The position numbers were made by a program, and so were the translations under genes. 64,000 bases of DNA from CAISIP01 sp043759735 (GTDB lineage Bacteria > Pseudomonadota > Gammaproteobacteria > Burkholderiales > Burkholderiaceae_C). The stretch is taken from contig JAYUQC010000120.1 in NCBI GenBank assembly GCA_043759735.1, forward strand, positions 1-64,000, written 5' to 3'. Shown one piece after another: positions 46,596 to 58,394 of this stretch (its first letter is position 1; every line of letters starts with the position of its first letter). Under the pieces are notes generated by a model that saw only the letters and a program-made list of their open reading frames with translations, did not search any database and was not told the origin of the DNA.

Positions 46596-47756
46596 ATGGC
46601 AACCAGCGGCACACCGGGAACAATGGAACGCATCCTGCGCCTGATGAGCGACAAGAAGGCGTCGGACGTCTACCTGTCGGCGCATGCGCCGGCGCTGATC
46701 AAGATCAACGGCCTGTGTATCCCGATCAACAACCAGATATTGCCGCCCGACGCACCGCGCAATCTGCTGGCCGAAGTGCTGCCGGCCGAACGCATCGCCG
46801 AGCTCGAGGCCACGGGCGAACTCAATATGGGTTTTCCGCTTGCCGGCGTCGGACGCTACCGGGTGAGCGCGATGCGCCAGCGCGGCTCGATCGCGGCCGT
46901 GATCCGTTTCATCTCGCTGGAAATACCGGCGCTATCGAGCCTGGCCCTGCCCGATATCCTGAGCGAACTGATCATGGCCAAACGTGGCCTGCTGCTGATG
47001 GTGGGCGCCACCGGTGCCGGCAAAAGCACCACGCTGGCGGCGATGATCGACTACCGCAACGAGAATCTGGCCGGCCATATCCTGACGATCGAGGATCCAA
47101 TCGAGTTTTTGTTCAAGAACAAGCGCTCCGTGGTCAACCAGCGCGAGATCGGTTCTGACACCGATTCGCTGGAAATCGCCCTCAAGAACGCGTTGCGCCA
47201 GGCGCCCGACGTGATCCTGGTGGGCGAGATCCGCGACCGCGAAACCATGTCAGCGGCGCTGGCCTATGCCCAGTCCGGTCACCTGTGCCTGGCCACTATG
47301 CACGCCAACAACAGCTACCAGGCGTTGAACCGGATTCTGAGCTTTTACCCGGTCGAGGTGCGCGAGACCATGCTCGGCGACCTGGCCGCGGCGCTCAGGG
47401 CCGTGGTGTCCCAACGCCTCCTGCGCACGGTGTCCGGCGGCCGGGTGCCATCGGTCGAGGTGCTGCTCAACACCAAGCTGATTTCCGAGCTGATCGAAAA
47501 AGGCGATTTCTCGGGCATCAAGGAGGCGATGGAAAAAGCCATGGCCGAGGGCTCGCAGAGCTTCGAGGCCGACATCGCCCGCCTGATCATCGACGGCACC
47601 GTCGATCGCAAGGAAGGCCTGGCCAACTCCGATTCGCCGACCAACCTGATGTGGCGCATGGAGAACGACTTCTCACTGGCGCGTGGCGTCAAGCCAGAAG
47701 AGGAACCGGACGACGAGCCGTCTTTCACCGATATCACACTGGACGTCAAGCATTGA
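46596..47756 (+). CDS. PilT/PilU-family type IV pilus retraction ATPase (PilU-like)
   Basis: Hexameric cytoplasmic ATPase for pilus retraction and twitching. The 386-residue protein has an N-terminal PAS-like domain, Walker A GATGAGKST (137-145), the Asp box TIEDPIEFLF, Walker B APDVILVGEIRDRETM and the His box LATMHANN. The acidic C-terminal tail (EPDDEPSFTDITLDV) and NKRSVVNQREIGSDT are more PilU- than PilT-like. It sits between dapD and prmB, where related genomes usually also carry dapE. No other pilus genes are in the window. Confidence 0.9.
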   Translation: MATSGTPGTMERILRLMSDKKASDVYLSAHAPALIKINGLCIPINNQILPPDAPRNLLAEVLPAERIAELEATGELNMGFPLAGVGRYRVSAMRQRGSIAAVIRFISLEIPALSSLALPDILSELIMAKRGLLLMVGATGAGKSTTLAAMIDYRNENLAGHILTIEDPIEFLFKNKRSVVNQREIGSDTDSLEIALKNALRQAPDVILVGEIRDRETMSAALAYAQSGHLCLATMHANNSYQALNRILSFYPVEVRETMLGDLAAALRAVVSQRLLRTVSGGRVPSVEVLLNTKLISELIEKGDFSGIKEAMEKAMAEGSQSFEADIARLIIDGTVDRKEGLANSDSPTNLMWRMENDFSLARGVKPEEEPDDEPSFTDITLDVKH

Positions 47757-47778
47757 TGTCGGCCGCGCTGCACCTGGC

Positions 47779-48678
47779 ATGAACATCGGCCAGCTGATTG
47801 ACTCTGGCGCCAACACGCTGGATGCCGCTGGCGTCCGTTTCGGCCACGGCACCGACAACGCATACGATGAGGCCGCGTGGCTGGTCTTGTGGCGGCTGGG
47901 CCTGCCGCTGGACTCGGCGCTCGAGGGACCACAATCGATTGCGCACAACGACGTCGCGCCGGTTGCGCAGCACCAGGTAGGCGAATTGCTGCAGCAACGC
48001 ATCGCGTCGCGCGTTCCGGCGGCCTACCTGACGCGCGAAGCCTGGTTGCAGGGCGTAGCGTTTTATGTTGACGAACGCTGTCTTGTGCCGCGCAGCCTGA
48101 TCGGAGAACTGATCGCCGGCGGCGCGCTGGACACCTGGATGCCGGCAAACGCGGCGCGTCTGCTCGACCTGTGCACGGGCGGCGCGAGCCTGGCCATCCT
48201 GGCGGCGCTGGCGTATCCGCAACTGCAGGTCGATGCGGCCGACATCTCGCAACCTGCGCTGGACGTGGCGCGCATCAACCTGCAACGCCATGGGCTGAGC
48301 GACCGGATCCGGTTGCGCCAGGGCGACGCGCTGGCCGTGGCCGACGGCGTCTATGACATGATCCTGTGCAACCCGCCCTACGTGAACAGCACCAGCATGG
48401 CGCAATTGCCACCCGAGTACCGGGCCGAGCCCGCGCTCGCGCTGGCCGGCGGTGACGACGGCATGGATTTTGTGCGCCGGCTGTTGCGCGGCGCTCCCGC
48501 GATCATGCGTTCGGCATGCACCTTGGTGCTGGAGATCGGCCATGAGCGCGTCCATTTCGAAGCGGCTTTTCCGGGACTGGCGACAATCTGGCTCGACACC
48601 AGCGCCGGTGATGAACAAGTCTGCGCACTGACGCGCGACGCGCTGCTGGCGCTGCAACAAACCCAACCACGCGCCTGA
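47779..48678 (+). CDS. prmB: 50S ribosomal protein L3 N5-glutamine methyltransferase
   Basis: SAM-dependent methyltransferase that modifies a glutamine of ribosomal protein L3. 299 residues from the ATG at 47779. The SAM-binding segment LLDLCTGGASLAILAAL and the catalytic NPPY (LCNPPYVNS) are present. The N-terminal helical domain with the PAAYLTREAWLQGVAFYVDER pattern separates PrmB/PrmC from other methyltransferases, and PRSLIGELI fits PrmB. It lies 22 bases after the pilU-like gene. Confidence 0.92.
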   Translation: MNIGQLIDSGANTLDAAGVRFGHGTDNAYDEAAWLVLWRLGLPLDSALEGPQSIAHNDVAPVAQHQVGELLQQRIASRVPAAYLTREAWLQGVAFYVDERCLVPRSLIGELIAGGALDTWMPANAARLLDLCTGGASLAILAALAYPQLQVDAADISQPALDVARINLQRHGLSDRIRLRQGDALAVADGVYDMILCNPPYVNSTSMAQLPPEYRAEPALALAGGDDGMDFVRRLLRGAPAIMRSACTLVLEIGHERVHFEAAFPGLATIWLDTSAGDEQVCALTRDALLALQQTQPRA

Positions 48679-48701
48679 CACGACGGCCGACCTGCCATTC
48701 C

Positions 48702-50654
48702 ATGATCACCCTGAAAACCGTCACGCTGCGCCGCGGCACCAAAGTCCTGCTCGATGCCGCTTCGGTGACGCTCAACCCGGGCGAAAAAATCGGCCTGGTC
48801 GGGCGCAACGGCGCCGGTAAATCCTCCCTGTTCGCTTTGCTGGACGGCTCACTGCATGAGGACGCCGGCGACTTCAGCGTGCCCAGCCAGTGGCGCATGG
48901 GCCAGGTCGCACAGGACATGCCCGAGACCGGGCAATCGGCCACTGATTTCGTGATCCAGGGCGACGTGCGGCTGGTGGCCGCGCAACAGGAGGTCACGGG
49001 CGCCGAGGCTGGCGACGATGGCGACCGCATGGCCCACGCCTATATGGAGTTGCACGACGCCGGTGCACATGACGCCCCGGCGCGCGCCCAGGCGCTGATC
49101 CTCGGGCTGGGCTTCAAGACCAGCGAGTTGGACAGCCCGGTCAACAGCTTTTCCGGCGGCTGGCGCATGCGCCTGCAACTGGCGCGCGCGCTGATGTGCC
49201 CGGCCGATCTGCTGCTGCTTGACGAGCCGACCAACCACCTGGACCTGGACGCCTTGGTGTGGCTGGAGGCCTGGCTGAAAAAATTCGAAGGCACGATGCT
49301 GGTGATCAGCCACGACCGCGAATTCCTGGACGCAGTGACCGATGTCACGCTGCACATCGACGCAGCCAAGCTGGTGCGCTACAGCGGCAACTACAGCAAG
49401 TTCGAGGACATGCGTGCCGAGCAGATGGATCTGCAGCAGAACGCCTACTCCAAGCAGCAGGAAAAGATCGCCCATCTGCAGAAGTTCATTTCGCGCTTCA
49501 AGGCCAAGGCCAGCAAAGCGAAACAGGCGCAAAGCCGGGTCAAGGCGCTGGACCGGATGGAAAAAATCGCACCCTTGCTGGCCGAGGCCGACTTCAGCTT
49601 CGAGTTTCGCGAGCCGGCCAATCTGCCCAACCCGATGCTGTCTATGCAGGGTGTCAGTTTTGGTTACCCGCCGGCGCCCGATGCGCCTGCTGGCGAGCTA
49701 CCGACCGTGATCGTGCGCAATGTCAGCCGCTCGGTGCTTGCCGGCCAGCGCATTGGCATCCTGGGCGCGAACGGCCAGGGCAAGTCCACGCTGGTCAAGA
49801 CCGTGGCACGTGCCTTGCAACCGATCGAGGGCGAGATCACCGAGGGCAGGGGCTTGAACATCGGCTATTTCGCGCAGCAAGAACTCGATGTGCTGCGTCC
49901 AGCCGATACGCCGCTGGACCACATGATCGCACTGGTGCGCGAGGTGACGGCCGCCGGCAAGATTGCAGGTCAGGCGACCCGCGAGCAGGACCTGCGCAGC
50001 TTCCTGGGCAATTTCAACTTTAGCGGCGACATGGTCAAGCAGGCCGTGGGCAGCATGAGCGGCGGCGAAAAGGCGCGTCTGGTGCTGTGCATGATCGTCT
50101 GGCAGCGGCCCAATCTGCTGCTGCTGGACGAACCAACCAACCACCTGGACCTGGCCACGCGCGAGGCGCTGGGCATGGCGCTCAATGAGTTCGAAGGCAC
50201 GGTAATGCTGGTCAGCCACGACCGGGCGCTACTGCGCTCGGTGTGCGACGAGTTCTGGATGGTCTCGCGCGGCGGCGTGTCGCCGTTCGATGGCGACCTG
50301 GACGACTACCAGCGCTATCTGCTGGACGAGGCCAAGCGACAGCGCGAACTCGCCAAGCAAGGAGTCACCGCTGGCGGCAAGAAGGGCCAGAAAGTTGACG
50401 GAGTCAGCCATCGTCTGCCAAAGAAACCCGGCCCCGGTATCGGCACCCTGCCGTTTGAAATCAGCCAGATCGAAGCCAAAATGGCGGTCCTCAACGGCGA
50501 AGGCGCGGCATTGGAAGCACACCTGGGAACGGCGGTCCGACCATCGGAGATCGCCGAGCTGGGCAAACGGCTCAAGTCAGTCAACGACGAGCTCAAGCAA
50601 CTGGAAGACCGTTGGCTGGACCTGTCCGGCCGGTTGGAGACCAGCGCCGCCTGA
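48702..50654 (+). CDS. ABC-F family ATPase (YheS-like)
   Basis: Soluble twin-ABC protein (650 residues) of the translation-associated ABC-F group. Two nucleotide-binding domains: GRNGAGKSS, then FSGGWRMRLQLARAL and LLLDEPTNHLDLD in the first; GANGQGKST, then MSGGEKARLVLCM and LLLDEPTNHLDLA in the second. They are joined by the charged linker (about 245-300) and followed by a C-terminal coiled coil. There are no membrane segments, so it is not a transporter. Family members act on ribosomes; its exact role here is unknown. Confidence 0.92.
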   Translation: MITLKTVTLRRGTKVLLDAASVTLNPGEKIGLVGRNGAGKSSLFALLDGSLHEDAGDFSVPSQWRMGQVAQDMPETGQSATDFVIQGDVRLVAAQQEVTGAEAGDDGDRMAHAYMELHDAGAHDAPARAQALILGLGFKTSELDSPVNSFSGGWRMRLQLARALMCPADLLLLDEPTNHLDLDALVWLEAWLKKFEGTMLVISHDREFLDAVTDVTLHIDAAKLVRYSGNYSKFEDMRAEQMDLQQNAYSKQQEKIAHLQKFISRFKAKASKAKQAQSRVKALDRMEKIAPLLAEADFSFEFREPANLPNPMLSMQGVSFGYPPAPDAPAGELPTVIVRNVSRSVLAGQRIGILGANGQGKSTLVKTVARALQPIEGEITEGRGLNIGYFAQQELDVLRPADTPLDHMIALVREVTAAGKIAGQATREQDLRSFLGNFNFSGDMVKQAVGSMSGGEKARLVLCMIVWQRPNLLLLDEPTNHLDLATREALGMALNEFEGTVMLVSHDRALLRSVCDEFWMVSRGGVSPFDGDLDDYQRYLLDEAKRQRELAKQGVTAGGKKGQKVDGVSHRLPKKPGPGIGTLPFEISQIEAKMAVLNGEGAALEAHLGTAVRPSEIAELGKRLKSVNDELKQLEDRWLDLSGRLETSAA

Positions 50655-50660
50655 GCCACA

Positions 50661-51878
50661 ATGGCAGGTGCGCGCAATCTGCTGCCGCCCTATCCGCCCA
50701 TGCACAGTCCAGCGCCAGCGTCCAACCAACCGGTGATCTACCACGATCGCAAGCGCGCTGCATGGCTACTGTCCTTGCTGGTGCCCGCCTCGGTCGCCGC
50801 CGGACCGATCCTGATGCTGCTGCTGGGCGACCCACTGGCGTTGTGGTTGCCGGTGGCGGCGTTCTATCTGGTGGTGCCATTGCTGGACTGGCTGCTGGGC
50901 GAAGACCTGAGCAACCCGCCGGAGGAAGCCGTGCCGGGCCTGGACGCCGACGCCTATTACCGCTGGATCACCTTCCTGCTGGTGCCGGTATTGTGGGCCG
51001 CCTTCATCTTCGGCGCCTGGTTTGTCGCCCGCAATCCCCTGCCCTGGCACGGCCTGCTGGCAATGGTGCTCATCAGTGGCTCGATTGGCGGTTTTTGCAT
51101 CAACCTGGCGCATGAGCTGGGCCACAAGAATACGGCCCTGGAAACCTGGCTCGCCAGGATCAGCCTGGCCCCGACCGGATATGGCCATTTCACGGTGGAG
51201 CACAACCGTGGCCACCACCGCGATGTCGCAACGCCGCCGGATCCGGCTTCTTCCCGCATGGGCGAGTCGATTTACCGCTTTGTCCTGCGGGAAATGCCCG
51301 GTGCCTTCATTCGCGCCTGGGCACTGGAAAAAGACCGCCTGCAGCGTCTCGGCCAGGCGACCTGGTCATGGCACAACGCCATCCTGCAACCGGCCGCCAT
51401 CACGCTGGCCCTGTGGCTGGCGCTGCTGGTCTGGCTCGGCCTGCAGATCCTGCCGTTCCTGGTTGCCGCATCATTCTGGGCCAACTTCCAGCTTACCTCG
51501 GCCAACTATGTCGAACACTACGGGCTGTTACGGCTGCGCGATGCCAATGGCCGACTCGAACCTTGCCGGCCGCACCATTCCTGGAACAGCAACCATATCT
51601 TCTCGAACTGGGCCCTGTTCCACCTGCAACGCCATTCCGACCACCATGCGCACCCGCTGCGACGCTACCAGTCGCTGCGCCACTTTGACCAGTTGCCGCG
51701 GCTGCCCAGCGGCTACTTCGGCATGTTCGTGGTGGCGTATTGCCCGCCGTTATGGCGCCGGCTGATGGACGAGCGGCTGCTTGCCTCGGTCGGCCGGGAC
51801 GCAGCGCGGATCAACCTGGACCCGCGCCAGCGCGACGACCTGGTGCGCCGCCACCGGCTGCGCGACACGTCGGACTGA
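50661..51878 (+). CDS. alkB: Alkane 1-monooxygenase (AlkB family)
   Basis: Integral-membrane non-haem diiron hydroxylase that oxidises medium-chain n-alkanes at the terminal carbon. All four histidine motifs are present: HELGHK (151-156), EHNRGHHRDVATPPDPASSR (from 180), NYVEHYG (282-288) and LQRHSDHHAHPLRRYQSL (from 322), with about six membrane helices. 405 residues from 50661; an ATG at 50700 is an alternative and neither has a clear ribosome site. No rubredoxin gene is adjacent, so electron donors must be encoded elsewhere. The acyl-CoA ligase at 2248-3876 could serve downstream but is far away. Confidence 0.93.
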   Translation: MAGARNLLPPYPPMHSPAPASNQPVIYHDRKRAAWLLSLLVPASVAAGPILMLLLGDPLALWLPVAAFYLVVPLLDWLLGEDLSNPPEEAVPGLDADAYYRWITFLLVPVLWAAFIFGAWFVARNPLPWHGLLAMVLISGSIGGFCINLAHELGHKNTALETWLARISLAPTGYGHFTVEHNRGHHRDVATPPDPASSRMGESIYRFVLREMPGAFIRAWALEKDRLQRLGQATWSWHNAILQPAAITLALWLALLVWLGLQILPFLVAASFWANFQLTSANYVEHYGLLRLRDANGRLEPCRPHHSWNSNHIFSNWALFHLQRHSDHHAHPLRRYQSLRHFDQLPRLPSGYFGMFVVAYCPPLWRRLMDERLLASVGRDAARINLDPRQRDDLVRRHRLRDTSD

Positions 51879-52003
51879 GTGGGGGGCCGCCCTGCCCCAG
51901 CCAATGTGCCCGGCGCGTGCAGCAGCGATGTACCGGGGCAATCAGGACATCGATAGGCGCAGGCGACGCTGCATGGGCGCAGGCCAACGAAAAGGGATGG
52001 ACC

Positions 52004-53870
<1,867 letters not shown>

Positions 53871-53878
<8 letters not shown>

Positions 53879-54986
53879 GACCAGCCCCCAGAAAAAAGCG
53901 CGGATGCTGCCGTTGCCCAGCCTGCCGGAGCATGGCCGCAATCGCGCCGTGATCGATAGTGTCCTGACCGCCTGGGCCGCTGACTTGCAGGCAATGGCGC
54001 GCGACGCACAGGCCGAGCCACGCGCACTCAAGGCGCTGGCGCTGGACGATGCCCTGACGCGGGCGGCGCGGCGCCACCCGAATCGGGAGCATGAGACCGT
54101 GTATCCGGTCGAGTTGCCGCTGATAGCCGATCGCGAGCGCGCGCGCTTTAGCAGCTGGTATGAATTGTTTCCCCGTTCCTGCTCACCGGTGCCGGGGCGC
54201 CACGGCAGCTTCAAGGATGTGCAGAACCGCCTGCCGGCGATTGCCGCGATGGGATTTGACGTGCTGTATTTCCCGCCGATCCATCCAATCGGGACGCTGC
54301 AGCGCAAGGGCAAGAACAACGCGCTGGTTGCCACGCCGGACGATGTCGGCAGCCCCTGGGCGATCGGCCTGGCCGAGGCCTTTACGCGGCCCAAGGTCAT
54401 GCACCGGCTGGCCAAGCTGGGTTTTTCGCAGTCCTATACCTATTTCACCTGGCGCAACAGCAAGCGGGAGCTGCAGAAATACTTCACCGAGCTGTCCGAC
54501 GGACCGGGCCAGGACTATTTCAGGCCCAACGCCTGGCCCAATACGCCGGACATCCTGCACGAGCAATTGCAAAGTGGCGAGGCGGCGGTCTACATGGTGC
54601 GCCTGGTCCTGGCCGCCACGCTGACCGCCAGCTACGGCATCTACGGCCCGGTGTTCGAGCTGCGCGAGCATCTGCCGCGCGCGCCGGGCAGCGAGGAATA
54701 CCTGGACTCGGAAAAATACCAGTTGCGGCACTGGAACCATGACGATGTGGGCAGCCTGGCCTCGTTCATCACCCGCATCAACTGGGTGCGGCGCGAAAAC
54801 GCCGCGTTGCAGCAGAACGCAAGCCTGCGCTTTCTGCCAATCAACAACGACCAGCTCAGCAACCAGCGCTTCACCTGGGGCGGCCCGCACCACTTCGTCC
54901 GACTCGATCCGCGCAGCGTGCCGGCCCACATCTTCGTGTTGCGCCAGCGCATCCGCGATGAGCGCGATTTCGACTATTTTCTGTGA
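53871..54986 (+). CDS. glgE: Shortened GlgE-like maltosyltransferase lacking the catalytic nucleophile
   Basis: GlgE extends alpha-glucan from maltose-1-phosphate and is usually about 660-700 residues. This reading frame has only 371. Conserved blocks are in the right order: SSWYELFPRS, DVLYFPPIHPIG, RKGKNN, SPWAIG, AEAFTRPKVM, YTYFTWRN, PNTPDIL and GSEEYLDSEKY. Both ends look family-like (it ends DFDYFL). Three segments appear missing in frame: most of the N-terminal beta domain (near residue 32), about 135 residues between SPWAIG and LAEAFTRP (junction near 54366-54371) that carry the nucleophile in RVDNPHTKP, and about 50 residues after NNDQL. The acid/base Glu169 remains. Maltosyltransferase activity is not expected. 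Confidence 0.85.
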
Positions 54987-57900
54987 CCTGCAGCACGGAC
55001 AGACCCTTGCCCACAATGGAAACATCCAAAACGACATCCGCCCCCGAGCCGACGAGCGCCGCATCCGGGGATGATCCGCTGTGGTACCGCGACGCGGTCA
55101 TCTACCAGCTCAACGTCAAGGCCTTCTTCGACAGCGATGGCGACGGCATGGGCGACTTCCAGGGCGTCACGGCCAAGCTCGACTATGTCAAGGAGCTCGG
55201 CGTCAACACCATCTGGTTGATGCCGTTCTACCCGTCGCCGCTGCGCGACGACGGCTACGACATCGCGGAGTACGAGGACGTGCACCCGCAATACGGCACA
55301 TTGGACGACTTCCGCGACATGCTGGCCGAAGCGCACAAACGCGACCTGCGCGTCATCACCGAACTGGTCATCAACCACACCTCGGACCAGCATCCCTGGT
55401 TCCAGGCCGCGCGCAAGGCGCCCAAGGGGTCGCCCGAACGCGATTTCTATGTCTGGAGCGACACCGACGCGCTGTACCAGGGCACCCGGATCATCTTCAC
55501 CGATACCGAGACATCCAACTGGACCTGGGACCCGGTGGCGAAACAATTCTTCTGGCACCGGTTCTTCGGGCACCAGCCCGACCTGAACTTCGACAACCCG
55601 GCGGTGCTCGAAGCGGTGCTCAAAACCATGCGCTTTTGGCTCGACATGGGGGTTGACGGATTCCGGCTCGATGCCATTCCCTACCTGGTCGAACGTGACG
55701 GCACCAGCAACGAGAACCTGCCCGAAACCCATGGGGTGATCAAGAAGCTGCGTGCCGCCATCGATACCGAATACAAGAACCGCTTCCTGTTGGCCGAGGC
55801 CAATATGTGGCCGGAAGACGTGCGGGAGTATTTCGGCGACGGCGACGAGTGCCACATGGCCTACCACTTCCCGCTGATGCCGCGCATGTACATGGCGATC
55901 GCCCAGGAAGAGCGCCATCCGATCATCGAAATCATGCAGCAGACGCCGGAAATACCCGACGGTTGCCAGTGGGCAGTTTTTCTGCGCAACCATGACGAGC
56001 TCACGCTGGAGATGGTGACCAGCAAGGAGCGCGACTATATGTACAACATGTATGCGGCCGACAAGCGTGCCCGTATCAACCTGGGCATCCGCCGGCGCCT
56101 GGCGCCGCTGATGGACAACGACATCGATCGCATCAAGCTGATGAACAGCATGCTGCTGTCGATGCCCGGCTCGCCCATCATCTACTACGGCGATGAAATC
56201 GGCATGGGCGACAACGTCTTTGTCGGCGACCGCAACGGCGTGCGCACGCCGATGCAGTGGAGCCCGGATCGCAACGCCGGTTTTTCCCATGCCCATCCCC
56301 AGACCCTGTACCTGCAGCCGATCCTGGGCGCGGTGTACGGCTACGAGGCGCTCAACGTCGAGGCGCAGGCGCGCGAGCCCAGTTCACTGCTGAACTGGAC
56401 CAAGCGCATGCTGGCGGTGCGCAAGTCCAGCCACGCGTTCGGACGCGGCAAGCGCATCTTCCTCACGCCCGGCAATCGCAAGATCCTGGCCTATGTGAGC
56501 ACCTATGAGGACGACGCCATCCTGTCGGTGTTCAACCTGTCGCGCGCAGCCCAACCGGTGGAGCTTGACCTTTCCCCCTGGAAGGGCTGTGTCCCGGTCG
56601 AGATGCTGGGACGCACCTCGTTCCCGCCCATCGGCGAACTTCCCTACCTGTTGACCCTGCCCTCTCACGCCTTTTACTGGTTCCGCCTGTCGCAAGAGGC
56701 TGACATGCCCGCCTGGCACCAGGAGGCAACTCCCTTGCAGGATCGACCGACGCTGGTGCTGTTCGACGGCTGGACCAGTTTTTTTCGAGAGCGGGTCATG
56801 CCTTGGCGCATCGGCATGGCCGAGCGCATGCGCCAACAGCTCGAAACCGATACCTTGCCGCGCTTCATCGAACGCCAGCGCTGGTACGCCAGCAAGGGCA
56901 GCAGCATCGAACGCGCCCGGCTGGTCGACCACGTTGTTTGGGAAACCCAGGGATCGAACTGGCTGCTGCCGATCCTGCAGCTGGACGGCCCGAGCGAGGT
57001 TTCAAGCTATTTCACACCGTTGGCGCTGGCATGGGAGGAGCAGGACGAGGAAGGCCTGCACCGGCTGTCCCATGCGGCACTGGCCAAGGTGCGCCAGCAA
57101 GCCAACGTCGGGGTCATGGGCGACGCCTATTTCGACCAGGCCTTCAGCCACGCACTGGTGGCCGCCATCGGCAACAGCCTTGCGCTGACAACGGCCAACG
57201 GACAATTGCGCTTCAAGCCGACGGCGGCATTTGCCAGTGTGGCAGTGGATGTGGCCGGGCTTGCGGTATCCCGGCCGGGCGGGCACAGCAGCAACACCGT
57301 GGTCGCGCTGGGCGATATTCTGTTCCTCAAGGGCTACCGCCGGCTACGCGAAGGCGTCAATCCAGAGCTCGAAATGGGCCGCTACCTGACCGACGAGGTG
57401 GCCTACACCCACAGCGTTCCGGTGCTCGGCGCGCTGGAGTATTTCGGCAACGATGGCCAGGTGATGACGCTGGCGTTGGTCCAGTCCCATGTCGCCAATC
57501 AGGGCGATGGCTGGGCCTACACACTGGATTATCTGGAGCGCCACCTGGAGGGCCTGGGCGACGGTGTGGGACTCGAATCACCTGTGGACGAGGCGGGTGA
57601 TATCCACGGAGGCTTCCTGGCATTGGTGTCGGTGCTGGGTCAACGCACGGCCGAGTTGCATCAGGCGCTGGCACGCTCCACCGGCCATGCGGCCTTCGAT
57701 CCGGAGCCCCTGACGGCCGAAGACGTGGTGTTCATGCATATGCGGGCGGCACGCGAAGCCGACACGACACTGGAGTTGCTGCGCACCCACATGGATCGCC
57801 TGCCGATTGCTGTCCAGCCGATGGCGCAATCGGTACTGGCCTTGCAGGGCGAACTACACAATCGCCTTACCGGCGACGGCTTGCATGCCGACGGCGGCAT

Positions 57901-58381
57901 CAAGACCCGTTACCACGGCGACTACCACCTGGGCCAGGTATTGGTGACCGGACACGATTTCGTCATCATCGACTTCGAGGGTGAACCGGCGCGCAGTTTC
58001 GCCGAGCGGCGCGCCAAGGGCTCACCGCTGCGCGACGTCGCCGGCATGTTGCGCTCGTTCAGCTATGCGCGTTGGTCGGCGTTGCGCCGCGTCAGCGCCA
58101 ATGGAGCCGTCGCCGCCCGGTTTGCCGATGCGGCGCATGAATGGGAGCGTGCCACGCGCGCTGCGTTCCTGCAGGCGTACGCGACCTCGCAAGCGACCGG
58201 CGCCGCGCACGGCGCGTCCAACGCCGATCTGCTGAGCCTGTTCGAGCTGGAAAAAGCGCTGTATGAACTGCGCTATGAAATCAACAACCGCGCCGATTGG
58301 ACCGCCGTGCCGTTGCTCGGAATCCTGGCACTGCTGCAGACCGAGGCCCGGGCCGACCCGGCGCAATCCACTCACCCCTGA
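54983..58381 (+). CDS. treS: Trehalose synthase-maltokinase fusion (TreS-Mak)
   Basis: Interconverts trehalose and maltose (TreS) and phosphorylates maltose to maltose-1-phosphate (Mak), the substrate of GlgE. 1,132 residues. The GH13 domain (about 30-580) has DPLWYRDAVIYQLNVKAFFD, the nucleophile in GVDGFRLDAIPYL, LLAEANMWP and NHDELTLEMV. The aminoglycoside-kinase-like half (about 600-1125) has RQRWYASKG, HGDYHLGQVLV (catalytic loop) and IIDFEGEPARS. The GTG start overlaps the glgE stop (GTGA); an ATG at 55016 is an alternative. The fusion looks intact. Confidence 0.93.
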   Translation: MTCSTDRPLPTMETSKTTSAPEPTSAASGDDPLWYRDAVIYQLNVKAFFDSDGDGMGDFQGVTAKLDYVKELGVNTIWLMPFYPSPLRDDGYDIAEYEDVHPQYGTLDDFRDMLAEAHKRDLRVITELVINHTSDQHPWFQAARKAPKGSPERDFYVWSDTDALYQGTRIIFTDTETSNWTWDPVAKQFFWHRFFGHQPDLNFDNPAVLEAVLKTMRFWLDMGVDGFRLDAIPYLVERDGTSNENLPETHGVIKKLRAAIDTEYKNRFLLAEANMWPEDVREYFGDGDECHMAYHFPLMPRMYMAIAQEERHPIIEIMQQTPEIPDGCQWAVFLRNHDELTLEMVTSKERDYMYNMYAADKRARINLGIRRRLAPLMDNDIDRIKLMNSMLLSMPGSPIIYYGDEIGMGDNVFVGDRNGVRTPMQWSPDRNAGFSHAHPQTLYLQPILGAVYGYEALNVEAQAREPSSLLNWTKRMLAVRKSSHAFGRGKRIFLTPGNRKILAYVSTYEDDAILSVFNLSRAAQPVELDLSPWKGCVPVEMLGRTSFPPIGELPYLLTLPSHAFYWFRLSQEADMPAWHQEATPLQDRPTLVLFDGWTSFFRERVMPWRIGMAERMRQQLETDTLPRFIERQRWYASKGSSIERARLVDHVVWETQGSNWLLPILQLDGPSEVSSYFTPLALAWEEQDEEGLHRLSHAALAKVRQQANVGVMGDAYFDQAFSHALVAAIGNSLALTTANGQLRFKPTAAFASVAVDVAGLAVSRPGGHSSNTVVALGDILFLKGYRRLREGVNPELEMGRYLTDEVAYTHSVPVLGALEYFGNDGQVMTLALVQSHVANQGDGWAYTLDYLERHLEGLGDGVGLESPVDEAGDIHGGFLALVSVLGQRTAELHQALARSTGHAAFDPEPLTAEDVVFMHMRAAREADTTLELLRTHMDRLPIAVQPMAQSVLALQGELHNRLTGDGLHADGGIKTRYHGDYHLGQVLVTGHDFVIIDFEGEPARSFAERRAKGSPLRDVAGMLRSFSYARWSALRRVSANGAVAARFADAAHEWERATRAAFLQAYATSQATGAAHGASNADLLSLFELEKALYELRYEINNRADWTAVPLLGILALLQTEARADPAQSTHP

Positions 58382-58394
58382 AGGAGAAACGACC

